NCBI GenBank assembly: GCA_007570995.1
Contig: RKSG01000182.1
Location: 1 to 45,604 of the forward strand
DNA from: Nitrospirales bacterium
GTDB taxonomy: Bacteria; Nitrospirota; Nitrospiria; Nitrospirales; UBA8639
DNA length: 45,604 bases
Reading direction: 5' to 3'
The notes beneath the pieces are model-generated. The model saw only the letters and a program-made list of their open reading frames with translations, did no database searches and was not told where the DNA came from. The translations under genes and the position numbers were made by a program. Numbering within the stretch: position 1 is the first letter of the stretch; each line of letters starts with the position of its first letter. Of the stretch, positions 1 through 8,973 are shown one piece after another.

Positions 1-2991
1 CTCGATTTCATAGACCTCGGTGAACTCGGCGAAGGCCCAGCGGCCGTAGGCACGGAGTCTGTTCACGCCTGGCACCCAGTAGGTATCCATCGTTGCCTTT
101 TTGTCCCTGGCATCTTCTCCCCGGTAGCCTTTGATCTCAACAACCACATGCAACGGGTCATCATCACCGTTCCCGTCATCCAGCAACACCACGAAATCAG
201 GGCGATACCGTCGAGACTCGGAGCCAGAACGATAGGGGACTTCCAGACCAAGGCCATGATTCTTGACATAGGCACGCACCCGCGGATGCGACTCCACGAC
301 ACGGCAGAATTCAGCTTCCCAGTCGCTGTCGCAGACGACCCAGTTGATATGGCAACGGCGGGCATCTGTCTGCCAGCGTGTCGCCTTTGAGGTGGTGAAA
401 CGGACGTGGCTCGTCGATCCTGTGGGGTTGTAGGGGTCCAGAATGGCCTTGATGGCGCATTCTTTCATATGGTGCGCAACAACGCCGCGGGTGATGCGTT
501 CACAGGCCATGTCCGCCAGTTCCAGATACACAAGCTGGGCCGGGTAGGTGCCCCCCTTGCAGACAAGGTGATGATCCAACCACTGACGGGTAATCTGTTT
601 CAACTGCCCGAAGAGGTGCAGCTTCATGTCTTCGCCGGGGTCGCGCCATTTGGTTTCCAGGAGCCGATGGGTCAGATGGTAGAGCAGCGTGGCCTGACGA
701 AGATTTTCGAGGTGCTCGAGGTTCAGATCAACGCCCTTGCCGAGAATCCCCTCATTGCGCGTGATGGGCGGCCCAACGACGTCGGGTGTGAGTTCCAGCG
801 TCGAGTCGTCATTGAAGCTGGCAATGAGGCGTTCTTCCGGCAACTCAACGCGGTAGCCTTCCACGCGGGGGAAACGGATTGCACAGTCGTCGCGGTCCGG
901 AGTTATCGCCTTGACGTCCACCGTCTGATGCGGCGGGTTCGGCGGGGCCACCACGGGCTTGACCGCGAAGTCAAACGGGACGCCGAGCACATCGGCGTAT
1001 TCGACACGCAACAAGCGCTCATTTTCGTCCACGTCATAGGACTGTCGCCGGAGCGCACGACCCACGACCTGCTCACACAGCAACTGCGTCCCGAAGGCAC
1101 GTACCCCCAACACATGGGTGACAGTACGGGCATCCCAACCCTCCGTCAGCATTGAGACCGACACGACACAACGGGTCGCCCCACCGAGCCGACCTTCCTT
1201 GCCAACGGTATTCATCACCTCGCGGAGCAGATCCTGGTCGGAAAGGTTCTCTGCCTGCTGACGATCGCCCGTCCGTATCATGATCTCACGGCGAAAGCGT
1301 TCAATCTCATCGGTGGCCATGGTTCGAAAGTTCTCGTCGAGTGCCTCGCCCGATTCCAGTTGTTCACTGTCAATGAGCAAGGTGCGGGGACGGGCTATGG
1401 AGTTTCCCTGTTCGTCGAAATTGCGGAACAGTTCCAGACGGCCGTGCTCCAGCTTCACGGCACCATCCTTCTGCTCACGTCGGAACCCGGCAATGTAATC
1501 ATAGACCAGCTTCGATGTTGAGGTGTTGTTACACACCACGATAAAACAGGGCGGCACCTTGATCCCCTCATCCTGCCACTGTTTGAAGACCTTGACGTAA
1601 TGGCCGTAGAGGGCTTCCAGCGCGGTCTGAAGTTCGACGGGAATCTTGAGCGGGTCGAGCGTGGGAGCCTTTCCGCGCCCCTTTTTGGGCATTTTCCGGC
1701 CAATGTGCTCCCAAAGATTCCGAAACTTCGGCATGTCGCCGCCTGGATTGTTGTCGGCCACCGGCACACGGGGCAGCTTGACGATGCCGCACTCGATCGC
1801 ATCCATGAGAGAGAAATCGCTCACCGTCCAGGGGAAAAGCGTGCCTTCGGCGTAGCCTGATCCGCGCAGGAAAAAGGGAGTCGCCGACAGATCAATCACG
1901 CGTTGAATGCCCAGTTTGCGTTGCACCACTTCCAATCCGGAAATCCAGACCCGGGCGGTTTCCGTGTTTTTTTCTGCCTCTTTGCGGTCATCCCCTCGCA
2001 GTGCAGGGTCGGCACGATCCTCATCGGACGATTTCCCCAGGTAACAATGGTGCGCTTCGTCGTTGAGCACCATGATGGGCTTGATGCCCATGAGACCGGG
2101 GAGAACCCGCTGGAGCATCTGCCCTTCGGTTTCGCGCATTTCAATCTCCGGCCCCAGACCCCGAAGAAGAGAGCGCCCGTATTTTGAGAGATTCTCCGTC
2201 TCCCGCAGGATAAAGGCATGGTAGTTGGTGATGACGATCCTGGCGCGATCCATATCGCCGAGCATATCGCCCGGCACCAGTTCGTGGTTTCTGTAATAGC
2301 TGTCCGGGTCATTTGGCTGGAGCACCCGCAACCGATCCCTGATCGTCAGGCCCGGGGTGACGACCAGAAAGCCGCGCGTGAATTTCTTGCGGGTCGGGTA
2401 ACGGACCGCGTTGATCGTCTGCCACGCAATGAGCATGGCCATGACGGTGGTTTTCCCGGCACCGGTGGCGAGCTTCAGGGCCAACCTCGAAAGGCCCAGG
2501 TTCACGTGTTCATTCACCTGCTCAAGAGGGTCGAGAAACCGCTGCCTTTCCCTGGCGATCTGCGGAGCAACTTCGGTCAGCCAGATGACGATCTCCACGG
2601 CCTCGACCTGACAGAAGAAGGGACGAATGTGATTGAACCGGTAATGACGCCAGTGCTGGAGTAACCGGGCCGTCTCCGGTGTCACCCGCCAGTCCCTGGG
2701 GTTCGTCAGTGCTCGCCAGTCGGCAATACACTGGCGAAGTTCGTTGATGAGTACCGCCAGATCATACTGCTGGCTTTCGGTCCCCAGTGCTTGTGATTCC
2801 TGGTCGAAGACGATTTTGCTCTGGATCGATTTTTGCTTCCTGGGCGCGGGGATCGGCGTGATGAACGCGACACTGCGTCTCTGCTTGAGCGTCCGGTTTG
2901 TCGGTTGTTTATTCTCATCAAGCTCCCAGTGTTCCGACGGGCACTCGTAGGGCGAATTCAAAATCGGTTGTTCGAAGAAATCGTGGTTCAT
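1..2991 (-). CDS. Type III-like restriction endonuclease, helicase/nuclease (Res) subunit, C-terminus off window
   Basis: An uninterrupted minus-strand frame opens at ATG 2991 and stays open for 997 codons to the window edge, so the stop lies outside. It carries the superfamily 2 helicase motifs in order: ATGAGKT Walker A near residue 180, NDEAHH (DEAH) near 310, DLSATPFF near 369, a TEGWDARTV / VVGRALRR motif V-VI block near 615-650, and at the end a PDF...EIKG pair (about residues 928-955) that fits a PD-(D/E)xK nuclease. Such proteins cleave DNA after ATP-driven translocation and usually work with a methyltransferase (Mod). No mod gene lies upstream: panB is 45 bp away. A partner, if present, must be beyond position 1. 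No strong ribosome binding site is visible before the ATG. Helicase/nuclease class is certain; the exact restriction type is inferred. Confidence 0.9.
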   Translation of the reverse strand, partial: MNHDFFEQPILNSPYECPSEHWELDENKQPTNRTLKQRRSVAFITPIPAPRKQKSIQSKIVFDQESQALGTESQQYDLAVLINELRQCIADWRALTNPRDWRVTPETARLLQHWRHYRFNHIRPFFCQVEAVEIVIWLTEVAPQIARERQRFLDPLEQVNEHVNLGLSRLALKLATGAGKTTVMAMLIAWQTINAVRYPTRKKFTRGFLVVTPGLTIRDRLRVLQPNDPDSYYRNHELVPGDMLGDMDRARIVITNYHAFILRETENLSKYGRSLLRGLGPEIEMRETEGQMLQRVLPGLMGIKPIMVLNDEAHHCYLGKSSDEDRADPALRGDDRKEAEKNTETARVWISGLEVVQRKLGIQRVIDLSATPFFLRGSGYAEGTLFPWTVSDFSLMDAIECGIVKLPRVPVADNNPGGDMPKFRNLWEHIGRKMPKKGRGKAPTLDPLKIPVELQTALEALYGHYVKVFKQWQDEGIKVPPCFIVVCNNTSTSKLVYDYIAGFRREQKDGAVKLEHGRLELFRNFDEQGNSIARPRTLLIDSEQLESGEALDENFRTMATDEIERFRREIMIRTGDRQQAENLSDQDLLREVMNTVGKEGRLGGATRCVVSVSMLTEGWDARTVTHVLGVRAFGTQLLCEQVVGRALRRQSYDVDENERLLRVEYADVLGVPFDFAVKPVVAPPNPPHQTVDVKAITPDRDDCAIRFPRVEGYRVELPEERLIASFNDDSTLELTPDVVGPPITRNEGILGKGVDLNLEHLENLRQATLLYHLTHRLLETKWRDPGEDMKLHLFGQLKQITRQWLDHHLVCKGGTYPAQLVYLELADMACERITRGVVAHHMKECAIKAILDPYNPTGSTSHVRFTTSKATRWQTDARRCHINWVVCDSDWEAEFCRVVESHPRVRAYVKNHGLGLEVPYRSGSESRRYRPDFVVLLDDGNGDDDPLHVVVEIKGYRGEDARDKKATMDTYWVPGVNRLRAYGRWAFAEFTEVYEIE

Positions 2992-3036
2992 TGCGCTGTC
3001 ATGCCATGATGGTCAGACACAGCTTCGTTTGCCTGT

Positions 3037-3822
3037 TCACTGATAGCTTTCCGTATCCGTGGGAAAGCGCTGACGTTCAACTTCGTCCTTGAAACAGCGT
3101 AAGGCTTGCAGGGCATCGGTTCTGAGGTGGGCATAGGGCTTCACAAATTTCGGGACAAACTCATCAAACAGACCCAGCAGGTCATACAGGACCAACACCT
3201 GCCCGTCGCAATGAGGGCCTGCCCCAATCCCGATGGTCGGGATCGAGACCGCCTGCGTCACGGATTGCGCCACGGCAGCGGGCATCGCCTCAAGGACCAG
3301 AGAAAACGCCCCGGCCTGTTCCAATGCTCTGGCATCGGTGCACAACACGCTGGCCTGCGCGTCATCTTTGCCTTGAACCTTGTAGCCTCCGAACTGATTG
3401 ACAAATTGCGGGGTCATGCCGAGATGGCCCATGACCGGAATCCCCATGGCGGTCATGGCGTGGACCCGATCCACCACCGCGCCCCCGCCTTCGACCTTCA
3501 CGGCCGCGGCACCGGCCTGGATCAAACGACCCGCATTGTACAACGCCTGCTCGCGACTGACCTGATAGCTCATAAACGGCATATCGGCAATGACCAACGC
3601 CTGACGCCGGGCACGGGTCACCAGCCGCGTGTGATACACCATGTCTTCCATGGTGACTGACAACGTGTCGCGTTGCCCCTGCACCACGACGCCCAGCGAA
3701 TCACCGACCAGAATGGCCTGGATGCCGGCTTGTTCGATGAGACGGGTGAATAACGCATCGTAGGCCGTCACAACGACCAGTTTTTCCCCATGCTTCCGGC
3801 GTCGGAATTCTGGAACCGTCAC
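3037..3822 (-). CDS. panB: 3-methyl-2-oxobutanoate hydroxymethyltransferase
   Basis: PanB transfers the one-carbon unit of 5,10-methylene-tetrahydrofolate to alpha-ketoisovalerate, the first committed step of pantothenate (coenzyme A) synthesis in the cytoplasm. The 261-aa product has the usual family length and shows VGDSLG near residue 40, KVEGG near 115, the LEAMP segment with the expected catalytic glutamate, and GIGAGPHCDGQVLV. I chose the GTG at 3822 because its GTGA overlaps the metF stop codon, the classic coupled-translation arrangement, and because the resulting N-terminus (MTVPEFRRRK) fits the family; the frame stays open 27 codons further upstream without similarity. It is the last gene of a folD-metF-panB operon whose three products all handle folate-bound one-carbon units. 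Confidence 0.95.
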   Translation of the reverse strand: MTVPEFRRRKHGEKLVVVTAYDALFTRLIEQAGIQAILVGDSLGVVVQGQRDTLSVTMEDMVYHTRLVTRARRQALVIADMPFMSYQVSREQALYNAGRLIQAGAAAVKVEGGGAVVDRVHAMTAMGIPVMGHLGMTPQFVNQFGGYKVQGKDDAQASVLCTDARALEQAGAFSLVLEAMPAAVAQSVTQAVSIPTIGIGAGPHCDGQVLVLYDLLGLFDEFVPKFVKPYAHLRTDALQALRCFKDEVERQRFPTDTESYQ

Positions 3823-4712
3823 GGCCCCACCTCTGCCTTGCGGATGATGTCGGGCAGCCGGTCGGCCAACCGCCCGGGCATGATGTGCACGCCGTGACAC
3901 CACGGACGAATCGCGCGAATGGTCTGCACCGCCATTTCAATCCCGACTTCGGGCGCATGGGCATCCCCGGCCTTGTGCAGTTCCTGAATCATCTCCTCCG
4001 GCACGTGGATGCCCGGAATGTGTGCCCTGACATATTCCGCCATCGCGGCCGACCGGAGCACCAGGACGCCGGCCAGGACGTAACAGCACCCGGTGGGAAT
4101 CACCTGCATGAATGACTGAAATCCTTCGGCTGCAAACACGGCTTGCGTCTGAAAAAACTGCGCGCCGGCGTTGATCTTGGCCGTCATTTTCTGCTGCACA
4201 AGCTCAAGCGGTTCAACACCCGGTGCCGCCGCGCCGCCAATAAAGAACGTGGTGGCCCCGTCTAACCGGTGCCCGGATACATCGTGCCCCTGATTGAGTG
4301 ACTGCACGGCTCGCATGAGTTGCACGGTATCCAGGTCAAACACCGGTTTCGCATCCCGATGATCGCCAATGCCCGGACTGTCGCCGGTGAGGCACAACAC
4401 GTTGCGTATGCCAAGAATATGGGCCCCCAACAGGTCCGATTGAAGGCCAATGCGGTTCCGGTCGCGGCAGGTGAGCTGGAGCACCGGATCATGCCCCTGC
4501 TCATACAGCAGGCGGGCCAGTGCCACCGAACTCGCCCGCATCACCGCAGCGGTGTTGTCGGTGACATTGATCCCGTGGACAAGCCCGCTCAAGGCCCTGG
4601 CGGTCTCCAGCATCCCTGAGATATTAGTGCCCTTCGGCGGGTTCAACTCAACGGTGACAGCAAACTGCCCGTGCGTCAGGGCATGTCGGAACGTCGATCG
4701 GGGGACAGGCAT
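3819..4712 (-). CDS. metF: Methylenetetrahydrofolate reductase
   Basis: The 297-aa product is a MetF-type TIM-barrel flavoprotein that interconverts 5,10-methylene- and 5-methyl-tetrahydrofolate, supplying methyl groups for methionine. Visible family marks are the N-terminal VTVELNPPKG strand with the conserved glutamate, the NVTDN segment, TCRDRNR near residue 83, and LCLTGDSPG near residue 110 that lines the flavin site. The length matches the bacterial catalytic domain with no regulatory extension. It lies 21 bp downstream of folD and overlaps panB by 4 bp, so the three are very likely one transcript. FolD makes and metF consumes methylene-THF, and PanB draws on the same pool. A methylenetetrahydrofolate reductase of a C1 assimilation route cannot be distinguished from biosynthetic MetF by sequence here. 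Confidence 0.9.
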   Translation of the reverse strand: MPVPRSTFRHALTHGQFAVTVELNPPKGTNISGMLETARALSGLVHGINVTDNTAAVMRASSVALARLLYEQGHDPVLQLTCRDRNRIGLQSDLLGAHILGIRNVLCLTGDSPGIGDHRDAKPVFDLDTVQLMRAVQSLNQGHDVSGHRLDGATTFFIGGAAAPGVEPLELVQQKMTAKINAGAQFFQTQAVFAAEGFQSFMQVIPTGCCYVLAGVLVLRSAAMAEYVRAHIPGIHVPEEMIQELHKAGDAHAPEVGIEMAVQTIRAIRPWCHGVHIMPGRLADRLPDIIRKAEVGP

Positions 4713-4733
4713 GGTCGTGCGGGGAAGGAACGA

Positions 4734-5588
4734 TCAAGCCACAGCCCGTCGCGCCCCTTCCAGGGTATTCACCAGGAGCATCGCAATGGTCATGGGGCCG
4801 ACTCCCCCCGGTACGGGGGACAGCCATCCCGCGCGTGCACGGACCTGTTCACCATGCACGTCGCCCACCAACCGCCCGTCATCGAGGCGATTGATGCCCA
4901 CGTCGATCACGATGGCCCCATCTTTCACCATATCACCGGTGATGAACTGTGGTTTGCCAATCGCCGCCACCAGAATATCGGCACCCCGACAGACAGCGGG
5001 AAGATCCGTCGTCCGTGAATGACAAATGGTCACCGTGGCATGGCGATGCATCAGTAACATGGCCACCGGCTTTCCAACAATGTTACTGCGACCGACCACG
5101 ACCGCATGTTTCCCCTGGATAGTCTCGCCGGTTGATTCAATCATGCGGATCACCCCGCTGGGCGTGCACGGGACAAACTCCGCCGCTCCCTCCACTAACC
5201 GGCCCACATTGTACGGATGAAAGCCGTCAACATCTTTGTCGGGAGACACAGCCTGTAACACAACCCGACTGTCGATATGGGACGGCAGGGGCAGTTGAAC
5301 CAGAATCCCGTGCACCGCAGCATCCGTATTCAGCTGATGAATGAGATCCAGCAACCCGGCCTGTGTCGTGTCCGACGGCACATGATGGTCAACGACAGAC
5401 AGACCGGCGGTATCGCAGGCCTTCTTTTTATTGCGCACGTAGACGGCCGAGGCCGGGTCGTCACCGACCAGAACCACAGCCAACCCGGGACGCACGCCGG
5501 TCCGGGTTTCAAACGCCTTCACGTCCAGGCCAAGACGATCGCGAATCTCCTTTGCCAACTGTTTCCCGTCAATGAGATGAGCCGACAT
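4734..5588 (-). CDS. folD: Bifunctional methylene-THF dehydrogenase / methenyl-THF cyclohydrolase
   Basis: FolD catalyses NADP-dependent oxidation of 5,10-methylene-THF and hydrolysis of methenyl-THF to 10-formyl-THF, feeding purine and formyl-Met-tRNA synthesis. The 284-aa protein has the full family length. The catalytic lysine motif YVRNKKKA is near residues 50-57, the VQLPLP signature near 98-103, the Rossmann segment VVGRSNIVGKPVA near 162-174, and the closing PGGVGPMTIAML near 260-271. A good Shine-Dalgarno (AAGGAGA) sits 6 bases before the ATG at 5588. It is the first gene of the folD-metF-panB operon, with a plausible promoter in the divergent spacer to the plus-strand beta-propeller gene. 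Confidence 0.96.
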   Translation of the reverse strand: MSAHLIDGKQLAKEIRDRLGLDVKAFETRTGVRPGLAVVLVGDDPASAVYVRNKKKACDTAGLSVVDHHVPSDTTQAGLLDLIHQLNTDAAVHGILVQLPLPSHIDSRVVLQAVSPDKDVDGFHPYNVGRLVEGAAEFVPCTPSGVIRMIESTGETIQGKHAVVVGRSNIVGKPVAMLLMHRHATVTICHSRTTDLPAVCRGADILVAAIGKPQFITGDMVKDGAIVIDVGINRLDDGRLVGDVHGEQVRARAGWLSPVPGGVGPMTIAMLLVNTLEGARRAVA

Positions 5589-5654
5589 CGCGTTCTCCTT
5601 TCGCCTGAACGTCCCGCCCGAACGTCAATGGTTGTCACACCGCGTGACCCTGCG

Positions 5655-5684
5655 ACGATAACAGGGGCTTGAAATTGCCGTCAA
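5655..5684 (-). promoter_or_regulatory. Candidate sigma-70 promoter of folD-metF-panB
   Basis: On the minus strand TTGACG (5684-5679) and TATCGT (5660-5655) are separated by 18 bases, about 65 bases before the folD start. The position in a divergent intergenic spacer fits a promoter. The -10 element departs from consensus, so this is a suggestion only. Confidence 0.35.
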
Positions 5685-5710
5685 TCCAGGACAGGGTCAA
5701 GGCGTCTCGC

Positions 5711-5740
5711 TTGACACCACACAAACGGGGTCCGTAGGAT
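5711..5740 (+). promoter_or_regulatory. Candidate promoter of the plus-strand beta-propeller operon
   Basis: TTGACA (5711-5716) and TAGGAT (5735-5740) lie 18 bases apart. The predicted transcript start would fall at about 5747, exactly on the annotated GTG, so the message would be leaderless unless translation begins further inside, for example at GTG 5786. Confidence 0.35.
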
Positions 5741-5746
5741 GCGTTC

Positions 5747-6814
5747 GTGAGACCAACCCCTGACCCGCGTTCCCGACCCGCTCCGGTGCATGGCCTGCCG
5801 TTTGCCCGTAGAACCCGCAGCCCACTCCCCTGGTTGAGCCCGTTGCGTTTCACGCTCGCGATGCTGGTGTGGCTCGGGCCGGCACTGTGGCTGCTCGGAT
5901 GGTGGTCACCGGCGGCTCGAGCCCATCCCATCGGCCAACTCCAGCAACCCCAGTCGTTTATCGCCCACCCGGCGGGTGACTCCTATTTCATCGCCAATGC
6001 CAACGGCGAACCCGGTCGGGCCGATCAAAACGGTTTCATCTCCAAACTCGATCAGCATGGCGCTGTGCTGGATTTGCACTTTATTCAAGGTGGCAGAGGG
6101 GACGCCATTCTCCATTCCCCCCATGGCATGGCTGTCGTCGGCGACACCCTCTACGTGGCTGACATCAACGTCATCCGTGGATTTCACGTCGTATCCGGCA
6201 AGCCCGTGGTCACCGTTTCGTTTCAGCCGTTGCAGGTCGAGGCCTTGACGGATCTGATTGCCGACGGCGCCGGGCAGCTCTTTGTCCTGGATACGGGGGG
6301 GGATGCCATTTACCAGGTTGATCCGCACCATCATCACGCCGTGTCCCTCTATGTCCAACATGAGGATCTGGCATCGCCGCGAGGCATCGCCGTTCATCCA
6401 AAGTCTGGCCGGCTGCTGGTGGCCAGCCTGGCCCACGGGACGGTGATGGAAATTGCGGAAGATCGCACCATCACCGAAGTCATTTCCAATTCACTGTTGA
6501 CCGGCCGGTTTCAGAATTTAAGCGGCATTGACTTCGATCAATTCGGCAGCATGTATCTGTCGGATCTGACGGCGGGGAAAATCTGGCAGGTCTATCCCGA
6601 CCTGTCCATGCATGTCATCGCCGAGTTCCTGATCTCACCCGCCACCGTCAAAATTGACCGTCGGAAGCATAGAATTCTGGTGCCCTACCTGTACGCCAAT
6701 GGCGCCGAGATGAACGGGCTGGAACGCCCGATCAATACCGGCACGTCCAAGAAACGCCGGCGGACGCTTGCCGACTATGGCCTGGGCGGGTTCCAGGAAG
6801 ACACGCAACCATGA
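5747..6814 (+). CDS. Exported NHL/SMP-30-like beta-propeller protein
   Basis: The 355-aa product has an arginine-rich start, a hydrophobic segment near residues 36-52 (LAMLVWLGPALWLLGWW) and an ARAH site that looks like a signal-peptidase junction near residue 60, so export is likely. The rest is a run of repeated strands of the form 'SPHGMAVVGDTLYVAD', 'DLIADGAGQLFVLDTGG', 'SPRGIAVHPKSGRLLVASL' and 'LSGIDFDQFGSMYLSDL', the pattern of NHL or SMP-30/gluconolactonase propellers. The substrate is unknown. The GTG at 5747 follows GTAGGA, but this overlaps the candidate -10 box; GTG 5786 is an alternative start. The stop overlaps the next gene's ATG (ATGA), so the two are probably co-translated. 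Confidence 0.7.
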   Translation: MRPTPDPRSRPAPVHGLPFARRTRSPLPWLSPLRFTLAMLVWLGPALWLLGWWSPAARAHPIGQLQQPQSFIAHPAGDSYFIANANGEPGRADQNGFISKLDQHGAVLDLHFIQGGRGDAILHSPHGMAVVGDTLYVADINVIRGFHVVSGKPVVTVSFQPLQVEALTDLIADGAGQLFVLDTGGDAIYQVDPHHHHAVSLYVQHEDLASPRGIAVHPKSGRLLVASLAHGTVMEIAEDRTITEVISNSLLTGRFQNLSGIDFDQFGSMYLSDLTAGKIWQVYPDLSMHVIAEFLISPATVKIDRRKHRILVPYLYANGAEMNGLERPINTGTSKKRRRTLADYGLGGFQEDTQP

Positions 6815-7488
6815 GCCGCTGCGTCTATTGCGGGGCACGCAAGGGAAAACGTCCATGCCCGGCGTTGAATGGCTCCCTATGCAGCCAGTGTTGCGGGACA
6901 CACCGCCTGGTCAGTATTCCCTGCCACACCGATTGCGCGTACCTGGACAACAACGTGGCCTATCAGCAAAAACGTGTCGGGGATCAGTTTGAACAGCAAC
7001 GGCGGGCACTCTACAAAGAACTGCTCGAACAATGGGGTGAGAAAGCCGTGGAGGTGTTGTACTTTCTTGAAGCCGTCACGTTCAAACATTTCCACGCGCG
7101 GAAGGATGCGCAGGATGGAGAGGTCATTGCAGCCATTCAGACGTTGCGTCGCTCATTCAGCCCCATCCACATCCCGGAGGGAATCGCCCCACCGTTCACC
7201 GAATCGCTCAAGAAGGAATTTCAGGCGTTCATGCAAGGCGAAAAAGCCGATACGCAGCTTGTGAATGCGGTGCTGGATCGAGGGGTGACGTTCATGACCG
7301 GATTCTCAGGCACAGGGCTGCGTTCCAATCGCTTTCTCAACGGGCTGATCGGCTTCCTGAAGAGCCGGTATCCAGAGACGGCCGAACAACTGGCGACACT
7401 CGGCAAGACAGGGGGACAGATTCTTCTCCCGGGCGGCACCTCACCCCAAGACAGGGGGGCACCCTTCCATCCCGGTTCACACGGGTAA
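6811..7488 (+). CDS. Cysteine-rich (zinc-ribbon-like) hypothetical protein
   Basis: The 225-aa product begins MSRCVYCGARKGKRPCP followed by CSQCCGTHR and CHTDC, giving eight cysteines and two histidines in the first 44 residues, which suggests one or two structural zinc sites. The rest is mainly helical and charged (QFEQQRRALYKELLEQWGEKAVEVLYFLE) with no recognisable catalytic motif. The last 30 residues (GGTSPQDRGAPFHPGSHG) look disordered. It starts in the ATGA overlap with the exported beta-propeller gene, and ends 29 bp from the convergent peptidyl-prolyl isomerase gene. I do not recognise a characterised family; a role in nucleic-acid or protein binding would be a guess. Confidence 0.7.
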   Translation: MSRCVYCGARKGKRPCPALNGSLCSQCCGTHRLVSIPCHTDCAYLDNNVAYQQKRVGDQFEQQRRALYKELLEQWGEKAVEVLYFLEAVTFKHFHARKDAQDGEVIAAIQTLRRSFSPIHIPEGIAPPFTESLKKEFQAFMQGEKADTQLVNAVLDRGVTFMTGFSGTGLRSNRFLNGLIGFLKSRYPETAEQLATLGKTGGQILLPGGTSPQDRGAPFHPGSHG

Positions 7489-7516
7489 CAGGCGACACAC
7501 GGTTATCGCTGCCGGA

Positions 7517-8158
7517 TTACGACCCATTGTCTGTCATGCGCTCGTCGTGCACCTCGACGGTGATTTCGATACGTTCGAGGGGGTTATCTTTACTACCCCG
7601 TCGTTGTTGCACGATGGTGTCTGCCACCTCCATCCCGTTCACCACTTCTCCAAACACCGTGTACTGACCATCCAAATGCGGGGCACGATCCACCATGATG
7701 AAAAACTGCGAGCCGGCACTGTCGGGGTCAGCCGTGCGAGCCGCAGACACAATGCCCCGTTCATGAGGAATCTGGCTGAACTCGGCCGGCAGGGTGTAGC
7801 CGGGGCCTCCCGTTCCATAATTCTTTCGATTGCTTGGGTCTTTGGTAAAAGGATCCCCTCCCTGGATCATGAAGCCGGGGATGACCCGGTGGAAAATGGT
7901 TCCGTTATAAAACCCTTTCCGGGCCAAAGTGATAAAGCTTTCGACGTGCCTGGGCGCCAGTTCCGGGAACAGCACGATCTCCATTTCCCCAAATTTGGTT
8001 TTGATGGTCACATGAGGCGCCTTCTCGTCCGCCACCAGTAACGCCTGGGGATTCCCTGCCCACACATCAGCCCGCGCGCCCCCTGCCACAAGGCCGGCAC
8101 ATCCCAGAGCCACACCCCAGACTACAACGATATTCCGTATCACTTGCCATGTCATCAT
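7517..8158 (-). CDS. Exported cyclophilin-type peptidyl-prolyl cis-trans isomerase
   Basis: The 213-aa product has a hydrophobic N-terminal segment (IVVVWGVALGCAGLVAGG, residues 10-27) ending in ARAD, a likely signal peptide, then a cyclophilin domain. The domain shows VTIKTKFGEMEIVLFPE, FHRVIPGFMIQGGDP near residue 93 with the catalytic arginine, GPGYTLPAEF, SQFFI near 150 and YTVFGEVV near 168. It should accelerate proline isomerisation during folding of envelope proteins. It is the last gene of the fatty-acid cluster, 3 bp after rnc. Either of two adjacent ATGs (8158 or 8155) could be the start. Confidence 0.9.
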   Translation of the reverse strand: MMTWQVIRNIVVVWGVALGCAGLVAGGARADVWAGNPQALLVADEKAPHVTIKTKFGEMEIVLFPELAPRHVESFITLARKGFYNGTIFHRVIPGFMIQGGDPFTKDPSNRKNYGTGGPGYTLPAEFSQIPHERGIVSAARTADPDSAGSQFFIMVDRAPHLDGQYTVFGEVVNGMEVADTIVQQRRGSKDNPLERIEITVEVHDERMTDNGS

Positions 8159-8161
8159 GCG

Positions 8162-8899
8162 TCATCCTCCACGGTTATTCGTCATTATACCAACGCCGCA
8201 CGCATCGGTGGACGTCAGGTGATCCAATGCCTGTTTCGCAGCACGTTGCTCGGCCATCTTCTTGGTTTGTCCCAACCCGCTTCCGTACCGGGTCTGGGCA
8301 ATGTCAACAGTCACGGTAAACGTCTTGCGATGATCGGGGCCTGATTCTTCAATCACAGTATAGACCGGCAGGGCCTGCAAATGTTGTTGCGCCCATTCCT
8401 GCAATTGACTTTTGTAGTCCTGGCGGAAAGCCGCGAGCGTGTTCTCCCGCAATGCCCGCCATTGAGGTTCCAACGCCTCTAACACAAACGACCTGGCCGC
8501 GGCCAACCCTCCATCCAGGTAGATCGCTGCGATGACAGCCTCTAACGCGTTGGCCAGCAGGGAACTTTTGTCTCGGCCCTCGGTGCGTTCCTCGCCTCGC
8601 CCCAATCGAAGCCGTGGGCCAAGGCCCACGTGACGGGCAGCCTCCGTCAACGCAACACGCCCCACCAGCCGGGATCGTATCTGTGACAACGCTCCCTCTG
8701 CCAACTCCGGAAAGGTTTCCGCCAGATACTCACTGACAATGAGCCCCAGCACGGCATCGCCCAGAAACTCGAGGCGCTCATTATCCCTGGCACAACCGGC
8801 TGAGGCTTTCTGGAGATGGGAACGATGCGTTAAGGCCTCTTCCAGTAACGCCGGTTGGCGGAAGCGATAATGCAACACCTGCTGGGCATCCTGGCACAT
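8162..8899 (-). CDS. rnc: Ribonuclease III
   Basis: RNase III cuts double-stranded RNA in rRNA precursors and many mRNAs. The catalytic domain shows the signature NERLEFLGDAVLGL, with a second acidic cluster (ALEAVIAAIYLDGG), and a C-terminal double-stranded RNA-binding domain runs from DYKSQLQEWAQ to AAKQALDHL. I chose the ATG at 8899 (245 aa), because MCQDAQQVLHYRFRQPAL begins where family members usually begin and GGGGTGA lies just upstream. The frame remains open to 8998, which would overlap fabF by 25 bp, and ATG 8932 is also possible. Placement behind fabF is common in bacteria. Confidence 0.93.
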   Translation of the reverse strand: MCQDAQQVLHYRFRQPALLEEALTHRSHLQKASAGCARDNERLEFLGDAVLGLIVSEYLAETFPELAEGALSQIRSRLVGRVALTEAARHVGLGPRLRLGRGEERTEGRDKSSLLANALEAVIAAIYLDGGLAAARSFVLEALEPQWRALRENTLAAFRQDYKSQLQEWAQQHLQALPVYTVIEESGPDHRKTFTVTVDIAQTRYGSGLGQTKKMAEQRAAKQALDHLTSTDACGVGIMTNNRGG

Positions 8900-8973
8900 T
8901 GTCACACCCCGGGGCCATGCTGTCTGCGGCATGTCGTGTGGAACGCCGCGTTCATGTTTCGAGACGCCGCGAG

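Noticed and set aside
406-1155. 249-codon plus-strand frame in the restriction gene
   Set aside because: It is antisense to a fully open 997-codon frame with complete helicase motifs and has no family features.
9-2731. Several short minus-strand frames that could suggest the restriction gene is broken
   Set aside because: Direct translation from ATG 2991 gives one uninterrupted frame to position 1; the short frames are in other registers.
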